A stretch of 64,000 bases of DNA from Cupidesulfovibrio sp000226255 (GCF_003402415.2 NZ_AP036014.1:1054001-1118000); one strand, 5' to 3'. Positions 51,698 through 60,133 are shown, numbered from the stretch's first letter. The notes: generated by a model from the letters alone, not told the origin. Numbers and translations are program-made.

Positions 51698-52986
51698 TTC
51701 TGTCGAGGACGGCCCCGAGGGCCGGTGTTGCATGCCGCGTTGCGCGTGGCCTGCTGGTTGCGCTGGCCCTGTTGCTGTGCCTGTCCGTGGGGCGGAACGC
51801 CGTGGCCGCCGGTAATGGAACCGCGTCGGCAGGGCAGGCGGCTTTGCCCGCCCCGGCCTCGCTGCCGTGGGCTGAGGTGGAGGCCGTAGCGCGCGGCGGC
51901 ACGGTGCGTTTTCATATGTACGGCGGCATGGCCACGGCCAACCGCTACGTGGATGGCTACGTCGCGCCGGAACTGGCGCGGCGCTACGGCATCAGCCTGG
52001 TGCGCGTGCCCATGGAGGCCCCGGTGTTCGTCTCCCGGCTGCTGGCGGAAAAGGCGGCGGGCAGGGCCACGGGCAGCATGGACCTGCTGTGGATCAACGG
52101 CGAGAATTTTCGCAACGCGCGCCTTGGCGGTGTGCTGTGGGGGCCCTATGCCCCGGCCCTGCCCAACATGGCCCTGACCGACCCGGAACAGGGCGCCACG
52201 GACTTCGGCTATCCCGTGGACGGCTATGAATCGCCCTACGGGCGTGCGCAGTTGGTGCTGGAATACGATACGGCCCGCACGCCGGAGCCGCCGCGCACCA
52301 TGGCCCAACTGGGCGAATGGGTGAAGGCCCATCCGGGCCGGTTCACCTACCCCCAGCCGCCGGACTTCACCGGGTCGGCCTTCATCCGGCAGGCGTTCTA
52401 CGCCCTCACCGGCGGACATGCCCAGTACATGCGCCCGCTGGACAGGGAGTTGCTGGCCAGCAAGGCTCCGGTCCTGTGGGGTTGGCTGCGCGATCTCGCC
52501 CCGCACCTGTGGCAGGCCGGGCGCGCCTACCCGCGCGACGCCGCGGCGCTGGACGGGCTGTTCGCGCGGGGCGAGGTGGACTTTTCCATCTCGTACCACC
52601 CGGCGCACGCCCAGGCGCTCATCGACGACGGCACCTACCCGGCCACGGTGCGCACCGTGGCGCTGGACGACGGGTCGATCTTCAACACCCATTTCGTGGC
52701 CATCCCCTTCAACGCGCCGAACAAGGCGGGGGCCATGGTGGCAGCCAACTTCCTGCTGTCGCCCGAGGCCCAACTGGCCAAGATGGACCCGGCCTGGTGG
52801 GGCGATTTTCCGGCCATCGAGGTGGGGCGGCTGCCCGATGCATGGCGCGCCCGTTTCGCCGCCGTGAAGATGGGCGAGGCCACCCTGTCGCCCGACGTGC
52901 TGGCCAGGCGGGCCGTGCCCGAAATTCCCGCCGACTGGCTGGAGGCGCTGGAGCGCGGCTGGGATGCCGAGGTGCTGCGAAAGTAA
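51694..52986 (+). CDS. YnjB-like ABC-type solute-binding protein
   Basis: 430 residues; its ATG overlaps the DctP stop (ATGA), so the two are translationally coupled. A signal peptide (LLVALALLLCLSVGRNAVAA) precedes a type-2 periplasmic binding fold: VRFHMYGGMATANRYVDGYVAPELARRYGISLVRVPM, LLWINGENFRNAR, DGYESPYGRAQLVLEYD and NTHFVAIPFNAPNKAGAMVAANFLLSPEAQ. This is the YnjB pattern of E. coli, whose ABC partners are YnjC/YnjD; neither is found in this window. Substrate unknown. A DctP and a YnjB protein joined in one operon without any permease is unusual. Confidence 0.85.
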   Translation: MILSRTAPRAGVACRVARGLLVALALLLCLSVGRNAVAAGNGTASAGQAALPAPASLPWAEVEAVARGGTVRFHMYGGMATANRYVDGYVAPELARRYGISLVRVPMEAPVFVSRLLAEKAAGRATGSMDLLWINGENFRNARLGGVLWGPYAPALPNMALTDPEQGATDFGYPVDGYESPYGRAQLVLEYDTARTPEPPRTMAQLGEWVKAHPGRFTYPQPPDFTGSAFIRQAFYALTGGHAQYMRPLDRELLASKAPVLWGWLRDLAPHLWQAGRAYPRDAAALDGLFARGEVDFSISYHPAHAQALIDDGTYPATVRTVALDDGSIFNTHFVAIPFNAPNKAGAMVAANFLLSPEAQLAKMDPAWWGDFPAIEVGRLPDAWRARFAAVKMGEATLSPDVLARRAVPEIPADWLEALERGWDAEVLRK

Positions 52987-53048
52987 CCGGAATCCCCCGT
53001 GACGACACGTGGCGACACGGGCATGATCGGGCAGTCTATGCGCTGTAC

Positions 53049-53078
53049 GGGCCGTTCCCACTGGGGGCGGCCCTTTCT
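53049..53078 (+). terminator. Terminator of the two-binding-protein operon
   Basis: GGGCCG (53049-53054) with CGGCCC (53068-53073), followed by TTTCT. Confidence 0.65.
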
Positions 53079-53202
53079 CATGCGTGGGGGGGGAGGACGC
53101 AGGGCGCGTAACTGGGATGCAATGGGCCGCGACGGGCCGAGAATATCGGCAGGCAGCGGGCAGGGCCGGGAGGCTGGTGGCGACCAGTGGGCCGGGTGGA
53201 GA

Positions 53203-53508
53203 CTAGTCGTGCCCGCCGTACTCGCGGGCGTGCCAGGTGCGCAGCCCGCGCGGCTTGTCGCGCAGGTAGCCGGAAACAAGATGATCCAGCAGGTTGCGGG
53301 CGGCCCGTTCGGAAAGCAGCAGCAGCGGGGTGTCCGCCCCCTGGGCTTCGAGCAGCAGCAGGCTCGCGTCCTGGGTGCACCGAAAGCGTTGGCCGGGGCC
53401 GCGCGTGCGCAGGGCAAGGCACAGGTCGCACAGGTCCCGTTCGCTCAACGGCGAAAGGGCGGCGAGCCAGGACATGGCGTCGGTGGTGGCGTTTGCGTAA
53501 TCGAACAT
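53203..53508 (-). CDS. Small cytoplasmic protein, unknown function
   Basis: 101 residues from the ATG at 53508; a longer in-frame start at 53694 would cover an upstream region of poor composition. No signal peptide or helix. MSWLAALSPLSERDLCDLCLALRTRGPGQRFRCTQDASLLLLEAQGADTPLLLLSERAARNLLDHLVSG shows a regular alternation of helices and strands and three Cys (DLCDLC, FRC), with no family I recognise. It has a separate transcript, divergent from the next small gene. Confidence 0.5.
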   Translation of the reverse strand: MFDYANATTDAMSWLAALSPLSERDLCDLCLALRTRGPGQRFRCTQDASLLLLEAQGADTPLLLLSERAARNLLDHLVSGYLRDKPRGLRTWHAREYGGHD

Positions 53509-53685
53509 GACGTATTGCCCTGTGTATTGTGCGGCGCGGCTTGCGTCAAGTGCGGGCGCTCTCGCACGGCGCGCGGGCGGCGGGGGAAAATATAAATGAC
53601 CGGCGGTCGCGCCCCCTGCTAGACCGTAACGGGTGTCGACGCGTGCAGGCGCGCGACGCCTAGTTCCTACAATGGGGTTCGCAAC

Positions 53686-53958
53686 GTGAAGCATGACATT
53701 GATGGTTTATTGGGCAACGTGGGCAAGGAGCTGACGGGCCTTTCCGTATCGCTGGACGGGCTGGAGCGCACGCCGGACGGCGCGTTCATCGTGCCTGCAT
53801 CGGTGCTGGTCTCCATGGTTCATTCCGTGCAGCAGATACTTTCCCTGTGGAAGAAGGCCCACTCGACGTTCAGCATCGCCATGGCGTCGAGCGTCCTGTG
53901 CCGCGAAGAGGCGCTGAACACGCTGTTCGATGCCGCCGAGGACGGCACGGAACACTGA
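53686..53958 (+). CDS. Small hypothetical protein upstream of the dsrC repeat array
   Basis: 90 residues from a GTG (weak ribosome site). Moderately acidic helical protein: MKHDIDGLLGNVGKELTGLSVSLDGLERTPDG then VPASVLVSMVHSVQQILSLWKKAHSTFS...CREEALNTLFDAAEDGTEH. No signal peptide, membrane helix or known motif. Codon use fits the host. It is convergent with dsrC, and the repeat array of hairpins begins about 90 bases after its stop. Confidence 0.55.
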   Translation: MKHDIDGLLGNVGKELTGLSVSLDGLERTPDGAFIVPASVLVSMVHSVQQILSLWKKAHSTFSIAMASSVLCREEALNTLFDAAEDGTEH

Positions 53959-54044
53959 GTTCGGCCGGTCTCACCCGCACCCGCTTCGCAGTCCGAAGCC
54001 CGCAACCGGCGCGCCCGAACTGGCCGGGCGTGCCATCGCAAATC

Positions 54045-54410
54045 AAGACGGGCGGGAGCGCAAGCTCCCGCCCGTCTTGCGTGCCGGGAAACCGGTCTTG
54101 CCGGTTTCCCGGGCACGTCGCCGCGCAGGCGCCGTCGGCATGCACTGCCGACGACAAGCGCCGAAGCGGTCGTGTGTTGCGCGCCCCGGCCCGGGGAGCG
54201 CCATGGAAATGAAGGACGGGCGGGAGCGCAAGCTCCCGCCCGTCTTGCGTGCCGGGAAACCGGTCTTGCCGGTTATCCGGGCACGTCGCCGCGCAGGCGC
54301 CGTCGGCATGCACTGCCGACGACAAGCGCCGAAGCGGGCGTGTATCGCGCGCCCCGGCTTCCGGTAAGCGCCGTCAAAATGAAGAAGGGCGGGAGCAAGC
54401 TCCCGCCCTT
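54045..54410. repeat. Tandem 168-bp repeat made of hairpins downstream of dsrC
   Basis: Two nearly identical 168-bp units (54047-54214, 54215-54382) and the first hairpin of a third (54385-54410). Each full unit has three strong hairpins: GACGGGCGGGAGC-GCAA-GCTCCCGCCCGTC (a GNRA-like GCAA loop); a 15-bp stem with one bulge around TCTTG (54081-54115 in unit 1); and CGTCGGCA-TGCAC-TGCCGACG (54133-54153). The third unit's hairpin is the dsrC terminator, so the array looks like repeated copies of the terminator with about 140 bases of extra structured sequence. Confidence 0.85.
54385..54410 (-). terminator. Terminator of dsrC
   Basis: 12-bp perfect stem (54385-54396 with 54399-54410). On the minus strand CTTCATTTTG follows. 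The same hairpin type occurs twice more, 168 bases apart. Confidence 0.75.
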
Positions 54411-54434
54411 CCGATGAACAATGGGCCGTATGGA

Positions 54435-54752
54435 CTACACGCAGCCGGTGGGCTTGGGCAGGCCGGCCATCTTGCAGGCGCCCTTGCCGGGGCCGGAGGG
54501 GAACAGTTCGTAGATCTCCTTCAGCTTGAAGCCGGTGTTCTTGGAGAGGATACGAACCATCGGGGCGATGCCGTTCTTCTTGTAGTAGTCCTGCAGGAAG
54601 TCGATGATCTTCTGGTGATCGGGGGTGATGTCCGCGATACCTTCGGATTCCTTCACGAATTCAACCCACTCGGTGCTCCAGTCATCAAAGCGAAGAAGGA
54701 AGCCGTCTTCATCGACTTCGAAGCTCTTGCCCTTGTAAGTGACTTCAGCCAT
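54435..54752 (-). CDS. dsrC: DsrC, sulfur-carrier partner of dissimilatory sulfite reductase
   Basis: 105 residues, the usual DsrC length, from ATG 54752 (AAGGAGG site). DsrC carries the sulfur from sulfite reduction as a trisulfide and passes it to the membrane. The conserved C-terminal arm is present with both reactive Cys: C93 in GACKMAG and the penultimate C104 in PTGCV. The family stretch ...GFLLRFDDWSTEWVEFVKESEGI is intact. It is a single gene, distant from any dsrAB in this window. Strong promoter upstream and multiple hairpins downstream agree with the very high expression known for dsrC. Confidence 0.98.
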   Translation of the reverse strand: MAEVTYKGKSFEVDEDGFLLRFDDWSTEWVEFVKESEGIADITPDHQKIIDFLQDYYKKNGIAPMVRILSKNTGFKLKEIYELFPSGPGKGACKMAGLPKPTGCV

Positions 54753-54905
54753 GCGTGTCCTCCTTGGACAGGTTCTTGGCAGTGAAAGGGATGCACGACA
54801 AACGCCTGACCTTCGCATCGTGCGGCGATGCGCCGGCCGATGATAAGCAGCGATCCGCTGCCTCTATCCGAATGATGGCCAGCCCGGGGCAGGCAACTGC
54901 CCGCT

Positions 54906-54934
54906 GGATAAACCGTGGCCACCCGGCGTGTCAA
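54906..54934 (-). promoter_or_regulatory. Strong sigma-70 promoter of dsrC
   Basis: On the minus strand: -35 TTGACA (54929-54934), 17-base spacer, -10 TTATCC (54906-54911). Predicted 5' leader about 147 nt. Confidence 0.65.
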
Positions 54935-55542
54935 CGTGGACCCTGGTCCCGGAGGACCATGGGTGCCGGAGAACCGAACGCGCGGGTTTTTCCGGGTTCC
55001 AGACATGCGGACGAGGCACAAGATGCCACAATGTCATGAAAAATTCAAGGTGGGTGGGGGTGTTTTTTCGGCAAGCATTACAGCACCCTACGGGTGAGCG
55101 GGTAAACAGTTGCTCACTCGCCGCTGCGCGCTGCACGTAAGGGGCGCGGAACGGGCCGTGTGGGTGCATTATGAAGGAGTCAGAGCAGTGCTGCATGCGG
55201 CGGTGCAGTTTCACGCCGCCGATGACAGGTGTACTGTAGTGGGTTGCCGGTTGCGTGTCAATGCATGTGAAATAATGCACAATATATGAAGAGGTGCAAC
55301 ACGGCGCATACAGTGGGCTGGCGGGGCGGGCGGGTAAATGGGGCGGCCTGGTACATTTCTGACATCACCATGAAATAGTATGTTTTTTTAGGATGCGCCC
55401 TGCTCCCTTGGCGGTAGATTGTGATTTTATTCACGATGACAACGGTGCCTGTTCCCCTTGGAGCATGCGCGACCCCGTTCCTTTCCGCGTTGCCCATGGG
55501 ACGCGCGGGGCGGACGCCGACGGCGCGGCGCCCCCGCCAACC

Positions 55543-55570
55543 TTGACAGCCCCCACCCCCGTTGTTACCC
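55543..55570 (+). promoter_or_regulatory. Promoter candidate for hrcA-grpE
   Basis: -35 TTGACA (55543-55548), 16-base spacer, weak -10 TTACCC (55565-55570), 47 bases before the start codon. Confidence 0.4.
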
Positions 55571-55616
55571 GTTTGTGCTACTGCAAGAACTGCATCCTCA
55601 TGATGCCGGAGCCTTC

Positions 55617-56684
55617 ATGCCCACCCTCGGACAGCGCGAAACCCAGGTGCTCGCCACCATCATAGAAAGCTACATCGCCTCGGCCTCGCCCGTGGGGTCT
55701 CGCGCCGTGGCCGAACACTCCGGCTTGCGCCTTTCTCCGGCCAGCATGCGCGCCACCATGTCCGACCTGACCGACCTCGGGTATCTGGAGCAGCCGCACA
55801 CGTCCGCGGGCAGGGTGCCCACCGCGCGGGCCTTCCGGCTTTACGTGGACAGCCTGCTGCGGCCGTTGCCGCTGGGCTGCGCCGAGCGCGAGGCCATCGC
55901 CGACGAACTTACCCGGCAGGAGCTGGAAATTTCCGGTATCCTGCGCCGCGCCGCCAACCTGCTGTCCGGCCATGCCCGGCAGCTGGGCATGGTGGTGGCC
56001 CCCAGCGAGGACGAGGCCCGCTGGCGCAGCATCGAATTCGCCCCGGCGGCCGAAGGGCTGGTGCTGGCGGTGCTGATGTTGGAAGGCGGGCTGGTGCGCA
56101 CACGCACCGTGCGCGTGGACGAACGCTACGCGCAGGATGAACTGGTGCGCTTCGGCAACTACCTCAACGAACATTTCCGGGGCCTGCCCCTGTCCGAGGC
56201 GCGCGACCGCATCGGCCGCGAGCTGGCCCGCGCCGGTTCGCGCCTGGAAGAGATGTGCATGCGCGCCCTGGCGCTTTCGCGCCGCGCCGTGGAGCACATG
56301 GGTGACGACCGCGAACTCATCGTCAACGGCACGCTGAACATGCTGGAGCACGCGGAATTCACCGACGTCTCGCGCATGCGCGACCTTTTGACGGCCATCG
56401 AGGAACGCTCGCGCCTGCTGGAACTGCTGGACCGCACCCTGTCCGAGAAGGACGTGCGCATCACCTTCTGTCAGGACGTGCCCGAAGGCGCGCCCGACGG
56501 GCTGCGCGGGTGCAGCGTGGTCAGCGCGCCCTACGGCGGCGACACGCCGCGCGGGGTGGTCAGCGTGGTGGGCCCGTTGCGCATGGACTACGCCAAGATC
56601 GTGCCGGTGGTGCAGTGCGTTTCGCGCTCGCTCACCCAGCTGTTTCGCGAGCGCTTCGCCGCCGCGCCTTCCCTGCTGCCGTAA
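55617..56684 (+). CDS. hrcA: Heat-inducible transcription repressor HrcA
   Basis: 355 residues from ATG 55617 (GGAG site). HrcA represses groE/dnaK operons through CIRCE elements. The N-terminal winged helix is LGQRETQVLATIIESYIASASPVGSRAVAEHSGLRLSPASMRATMSDLTDLGYLEQPHTSAGRVPT, a typical HrcA start. The GAF-like middle domain (LSGHARQLGMVVAPSE) and the dimer/C-terminal part (GDTPRGVVSVVGPLRMDYAKIVPVV, with FRERF at the end) follow. The grpE gene comes next, separated by a hairpin. No CIRCE site is seen upstream, so self-regulation is not proven here. Confidence 0.96.
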   Translation: MPTLGQRETQVLATIIESYIASASPVGSRAVAEHSGLRLSPASMRATMSDLTDLGYLEQPHTSAGRVPTARAFRLYVDSLLRPLPLGCAEREAIADELTRQELEISGILRRAANLLSGHARQLGMVVAPSEDEARWRSIEFAPAAEGLVLAVLMLEGGLVRTRTVRVDERYAQDELVRFGNYLNEHFRGLPLSEARDRIGRELARAGSRLEEMCMRALALSRRAVEHMGDDRELIVNGTLNMLEHAEFTDVSRMRDLLTAIEERSRLLELLDRTLSEKDVRITFCQDVPEGAPDGLRGCSVVSAPYGGDTPRGVVSVVGPLRMDYAKIVPVVQCVSRSLTQLFRERFAAAPSLLP

Positions 56685-56709
56685 CCCCGGACATACCCCC
56701 GATGCATGC

Positions 56710-56727
56710 AGCCCGCCTTCGCGGGCT
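56710..56727 (+). other. Intercistronic hairpin between hrcA and grpE
   Basis: AGCCCGC (56710-56716), loop CTTC, GCGGGCT (56721-56727). There is no T run, so it may affect mRNA stability or partial read-through rather than end the transcript. Confidence 0.5.
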
Positions 56728-56777
56728 GATGTTCAACGACGCTTTCACGCATCAGGATTCCAAGGAGATTCAGGAAC

Positions 56778-57398
56778 ATGCCCCCTAGTAACGTGTTCAA
56801 GGACAATGTCGAGATCAGCCCCGAGGCCGAGGCCCTGCGCGCCGAGTCCGACGCGCCCTCGCGCAATCCGGCCGCTTCCGGCGCGGGTTCCGGCGCGGCC
56901 CCCGTTGCCGCGATGGACGATGACGACCTGCGCGAACAGTGCGCGGTGCGGCTGTGCCCGGAATGTCCCGAGCGGGCCGAGGCCGACGAGCAGCGGCTGC
57001 GCGCCCTGGCGGAAATGGACAACTTCAAGAAGCGGTTGCAGCGCGAGAAGGACGACCAGGTGCGCTACGCCGCCGAGGTGGTGCTGGCCGATCTGCTGCC
57101 CACCCTCGACAACTTCGACCTGGCCCTGCAGTACGGGCGCGGCAACCCCGCCTTCAAGGACATGTTGGTCGGCGTGGAAATGACCCAGAAGCTCCTGCTC
57201 GACGCGCTGAAGCGCCATGGGCTGGAGCCGGTGGGCGAGGCGGGCGAGCCGTTCAGCCCGGAAATCCACGAGGCCATCGGGGCCGAGGTGCGCCCCGACC
57301 TGCCCGAAAACACCGTGTGCGCCCTTATGCAGCGCGGCTACCGCCTTAAGGAACGCCTGCTGCGGCCCGCCAAGGTCACGGTGAGCCGCCCGGAATAG
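56778..57398 (+). CDS. grpE: GrpE nucleotide exchange factor with an N-terminal Cys motif
   Basis: 206 residues. GrpE releases ADP from DnaK. The coiled-coil and head are typical: ALAEMDNFKKRLQREKDDQVRYAAEVVLADLLPTLDNFDLAL and GLEPVGEAGEPFSPEIHEAI...NTVCALMQRGYRLKERLLRPAKVTV. The N-terminal part is unusual: C55, C60 and C63 (REQCAVRLCPECPERAEAD) make a CxxC-like group that could bind zinc or form a disulfide. Downstream the dnaK gene does not follow, so the operon is only hrcA-grpE here. Confidence 0.96.
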   Translation: MPPSNVFKDNVEISPEAEALRAESDAPSRNPAASGAGSGAAPVAAMDDDDLREQCAVRLCPECPERAEADEQRLRALAEMDNFKKRLQREKDDQVRYAAEVVLADLLPTLDNFDLALQYGRGNPAFKDMLVGVEMTQKLLLDALKRHGLEPVGEAGEPFSPEIHEAIGAEVRPDLPENTVCALMQRGYRLKERLLRPAKVTVSRPE

Positions 57399-57447
57399 GG
57401 TCCGCGACACGCCGGGCAGCCCGGCGAGCCCGCATGATGGAACATTC

Positions 57448-57480
57448 GGCGGCATGCCCCCGGCGGGGCGTGCCGCCTTT
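57448..57480 (+). terminator. Terminator of the hrcA-grpE operon
   Basis: 13-bp stem with one wobble (57448-57460 with 57465-57477), TTT tail. Confidence 0.7.
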
Positions 57481-57656
57481 GCGTTGCGAAGCCGCCGTAG
57501 GCGGTCGTCCGGCAGGGCCTGGGCGTGGGCTGCCAGTCCGGCCAGCCTGACCAGTCCGGTCCGTCCTGACAATCTGGCCAATCCGGGCAACCTGGGGCCG
57601 ACCGGGCATGCCGCCCGCATTTGCGCTTCACCCGGCTTCGCAGTATGGGGGGCCGC

Positions 57657-58706
57657 ATGAGTACACACCGCTCCCCCTGCCTTGATGCGGGAGGGCTGCT
57701 GCGCGTTGCCGGGGGCGGCGTGCTGATCAGCTTTTCCGCCGTGTTCGTGAAGCTGGTGCATGTGGGGCCCAGCCAGTCGGCCTTCTACCGCATGTTCTTC
57801 GGCGGGCTGGCCCTGCTGTGCGTGGCCCTGGCCCGGCGCGAGCGGCTGCGTGCGCGGCCCGGCGTGTGGGGCGTGATGGTGGGCGCGGCCGTGCTGTTCG
57901 CGCTGGACCTGGAATGCTGGCACCGCAGCATCCTGCTTATCGGGCCGGGGTTGGCCACCATCATCGGCAACTTCCAGGTGTTCTTCATCGCCATCGCCGG
58001 GGCGGTGCTGCTGCGCGAGAAACTGTCCGCGCGGCACATCACGGCCATACCGCTGGCCTTGGCCGGGCTGTGGCTGCTGCTGGGCGTGAGCCCGGCCGAG
58101 TTGCTGCCCGTGGCGGCGGACGGGGGCCTGGTGGTGGGCGATTCGTTGGCCGGGGTGGGCTACGGGTTTGCCACGGCACTGTTCTACACCGGGTTCATCT
58201 TGCTGCTGCGCCAGTCGCGCGGCATGGCGGGCATGCTTTCGCCGGTGGCCAACATGGCCGTCATTTCCCTGGCCTGCGCCGCGGTGAGCGGCGCGGGCAT
58301 CGTGGCGCGGGGCGACAGCTTTGTCATTGCCGATGCGGCCAGCGGCGGCTACCTGATGGCCTACGGCGTGCTGTGCCAGGGCGTGGGCTGGGTGCTGCTG
58401 TCCACCGGGCTGCCGCGCCTGCCCGCCTCGCTGGCGGGGCTGGTGATGCTGGTGCAGCCTGCGCTGTCGTTCGTATGGGACATCCTGTTGTTCAAGCGGC
58501 CCACCGATGCCTGGGGCATGGCAGGGGCGGGCGTTGCCCTGTTCGCCATCTGGCTGGGCCTGTCCGGTGCGTCGGGTGGCGGCGCGGGCGGTTCGGGCGC
58601 GCGGGTATGCCGCCCGGGCGAGTTGGCGGAGGCCTCGGATGCCGTGCCCGCGAAGGACGGGGCGGCCCCCCGTAGCGACGCGGACCGGGATTCCGGGGCG
58701 GCATGA
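57657..58706 (+). CDS. EamA/DMT-family transporter
   Basis: 349 residues from ATG 57657 (GGGGGGC site). About ten hydrophobic helices with the two-fold EamA repeat: GGGVLISFSAVFVKLVHVGPSQSAFYRMFFGGLALL with IIGNFQVFFIAIAGAVLLREKLS in the first half; LCQGVGWVLLSTGLPRLPASLAGLVMLVQPALSFVWDILLFKRPTDAW in the second. Likely a metabolite exporter of unknown substrate. The C-terminal 45 residues form a hydrophilic Ala/Gly/Asp-rich tail. A small membrane-protein gene follows closely. Confidence 0.88.
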   Translation: MSTHRSPCLDAGGLLRVAGGGVLISFSAVFVKLVHVGPSQSAFYRMFFGGLALLCVALARRERLRARPGVWGVMVGAAVLFALDLECWHRSILLIGPGLATIIGNFQVFFIAIAGAVLLREKLSARHITAIPLALAGLWLLLGVSPAELLPVAADGGLVVGDSLAGVGYGFATALFYTGFILLLRQSRGMAGMLSPVANMAVISLACAAVSGAGIVARGDSFVIADAASGGYLMAYGVLCQGVGWVLLSTGLPRLPASLAGLVMLVQPALSFVWDILLFKRPTDAWGMAGAGVALFAIWLGLSGASGGGAGGSGARVCRPGELAEASDAVPAKDGAAPRSDADRDSGAA

Positions 58707-58755
58707 CGGCGGCCCACAACCCAGGCGCAGCGCGCCGCAACCGGACGGGGAGACG

Positions 58756-58944
58756 ATGATGAAGATTCTGGGCCTGATATTCGTGGCCGCCGTGGCCGGT
58801 GTGGTGGGCTGGCTGCTGCTGCGCGGTTTGCTGGCCGCCGCCGGATGCGTGTTGCGCCTGTTTTTGGGGTTGCTGCTGCTGGCCCTGCTGGGAGCCACCT
58901 GGACCATGCTGTCCTTTCTGGTAACCGGCGGGGCGGGCTGGTAG
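58756..58944 (+). CDS. Small membrane protein
   Basis: 62 residues from ATG 58756 (ATG 58759 also possible) with a GGGGAG site. Almost wholly hydrophobic with two helices (ILGLIFVAAVAGVVGWLLLRGLLAAAG and LRLFLGLLLLALLGATWTMLSFLV), ending in GGAGW. No known family. It is 50 bases after the EamA gene and is ended by its own terminator, so a two-gene operon is likely. Confidence 0.6.
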   Translation: MMKILGLIFVAAVAGVVGWLLLRGLLAAAGCVLRLFLGLLLLALLGATWTMLSFLVTGGAGW

Positions 58945-58996
58945 CCGGGCGCGGACTGCTGTCAGCGAGACGGCGTCCCATGCATTGCGCAGACAG

Positions 58997-59038
58997 GGCG
59001 CGTGGCGGATGGCCGTCGCGCGCCTTTTTCTTTTTTTT
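58997..59038 (+). terminator. Terminator of the EamA operon, followed by T8-G8 homopolymers
   Basis: GGCGCG (58997-59002) with CGCGCC (59019-59024), then TTTTTC and eight T; a run of eight G follows directly. Confidence 0.75.
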
Positions 59039-59086
59039 GGGGGGGGCGGGGGCTGCGAAGTATGGTGGGCGATGCGGGTGGAGCGG

Positions 59087-60079
59087 CTATTCCTCCGGCG
59101 GCAACCCGGCGATCCAGCCTTCCACGCGCAGTTGCGCGGCAGTTATGCCGCACGGCGGGGCGGTAGGGGCCGGAAGGCCGTAGCCTGACCGCAAGGTCGA
59201 GACGGCGGCCTGCACGGCGCAGAGCAGGGCGTCCAGCAGGTCCGCTTCCGGGTCGTCCAGCATGCGGGCCTCGTGGTCAGCGTTCCAGCGGACGGCGAGG
59301 GACGGGAGCCCCGCAAGCCCCCGCAACAGGGCCGCGCGAGCCTCGCGCCGGGCGGGTCGGCTCGCGGCGTCGCCGCCCTTGTACGGGGCGCGGCCGATCA
59401 GCTGGCGGGCCAGCCAGCCGGGGTATGCTTCCAGCGCCACGCGATCCGCATGCGGCAAGGGGCGCAGGGCGGGCACATGCACCGCGTGTGCGGCAAGGCG
59501 GGGAGCCACGGCGTGGAACATCAGGGCCACGGGCGGGCGCACCGTGTTCATGGGGCTGGCGGCCCCGGCTGCCCGGTCGCAGGCGCGGTACAGGTACTTT
59601 TGCCCGGCGGGCCGGGTGGCGGACACTCCGCGCAAAAGGTCGCGGAAGTCTGCGCGGTCCATGGCCCCGCACAGGGCGGCATATCCGGCCCAATCGCGCG
59701 GCCAGCCCAGTTCCTCCACCAGCTCCAGCGGCAGGCCGAACGGGGCGTCGATGCCCAGCACCCAGCCGCCCCCGACCGCACCATCGCCCCCTGCGAAGCT
59801 GGCGTCCAGTTGCCCGCCGAACAGCCGGTCAAGGTCGTCCAGCGCATGCAGTTCACGCAGTTCGTGCAGGGTGAGCACGGGCGGCGCGTCCGCCCCATAC
59901 GGCGCATTCCCTTTTCCCGGCGCAAGGTCGCACACCGCCAGCGTCAGCGGCTTGCGCGGGCCGGGCGTGGCCGTGACGTCAAGGCCCAGAATCCGCACGG
60001 GCAGGGTGCGGGGGGGATGCGGCGCGGCTGTTGGAGGGGGGCTGGCGGATGGCTGGATATGAAGGGTGTGGTTGTTCAT
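59087..60079 (-). CDS. DUF429-family protein (predicted RNase H-like fold)
   Basis: 330 residues from the ATG at 60079. DUF429 proteins resemble RNase H-like nucleases. The signature ILGLDVTATPGPRKPLTLAVCDL at the N-terminus and VLGIDAPFGLPLELVEELGWPRDW in the middle give the two metal-binding Asp (LDVT, GIDAPFG). EAYPGWLARQLIG and DLLDALLCAVQAAV in the C-terminal half supply further acidic residues. Substrate and process are unknown. It sits on the minus strand after mqnA with a terminator between. Confidence 0.82.
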   Translation of the reverse strand: MNNHTLHIQPSASPPPTAAPHPPRTLPVRILGLDVTATPGPRKPLTLAVCDLAPGKGNAPYGADAPPVLTLHELRELHALDDLDRLFGGQLDASFAGGDGAVGGGWVLGIDAPFGLPLELVEELGWPRDWAGYAALCGAMDRADFRDLLRGVSATRPAGQKYLYRACDRAAGAASPMNTVRPPVALMFHAVAPRLAAHAVHVPALRPLPHADRVALEAYPGWLARQLIGRAPYKGGDAASRPARREARAALLRGLAGLPSLAVRWNADHEARMLDDPEADLLDALLCAVQAAVSTLRSGYGLPAPTAPPCGITAAQLRVEGWIAGLPPEE

Positions 60080-60093
60080 GGCTGGCCGCGAAC

Positions 60094-60132
60094 GCAAGGC
60101 GGCCCCGCGTCATGTTCGCGGGGCCGCCTTGC
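60094..60132 (-). terminator. Terminator of mqnA
   Basis: 16-bp perfect stem (60094-60109 with 60117-60132), loop of 7, directly after the mqnA stop. Confidence 0.75.
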
Positions 60133-60133
60133 G

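Larger units (their letters stand above)
53959..54434. other. Region between the small gene and dsrC, mostly repeat array
   Basis: No protein gene. 53,959-54,044 is unremarkable. 54,045-54,410 is the 168-bp repeat array described separately. Confidence 0.7.
54753..55616. other. Divergent intergenic region of dsrC and hrcA
   Basis: Contains the dsrC promoter (54906-54934), the hrcA promoter candidate (55543-55570) and, between them, AT-rich patches (55250-55300, 55370-55440) and a GTGAGC/GCTCAC inverted repeat near 55095-55125. No ORF with a ribosome site. No CIRCE element (TTAGCACTC-N9-GAGTGCTAA) was found. Confidence 0.55.

Noticed and set aside
55250..55616. CIRCE element upstream of hrcA
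   Set aside because: No TTAGCACTC-N9-GAGTGCTAA or close variant was found.
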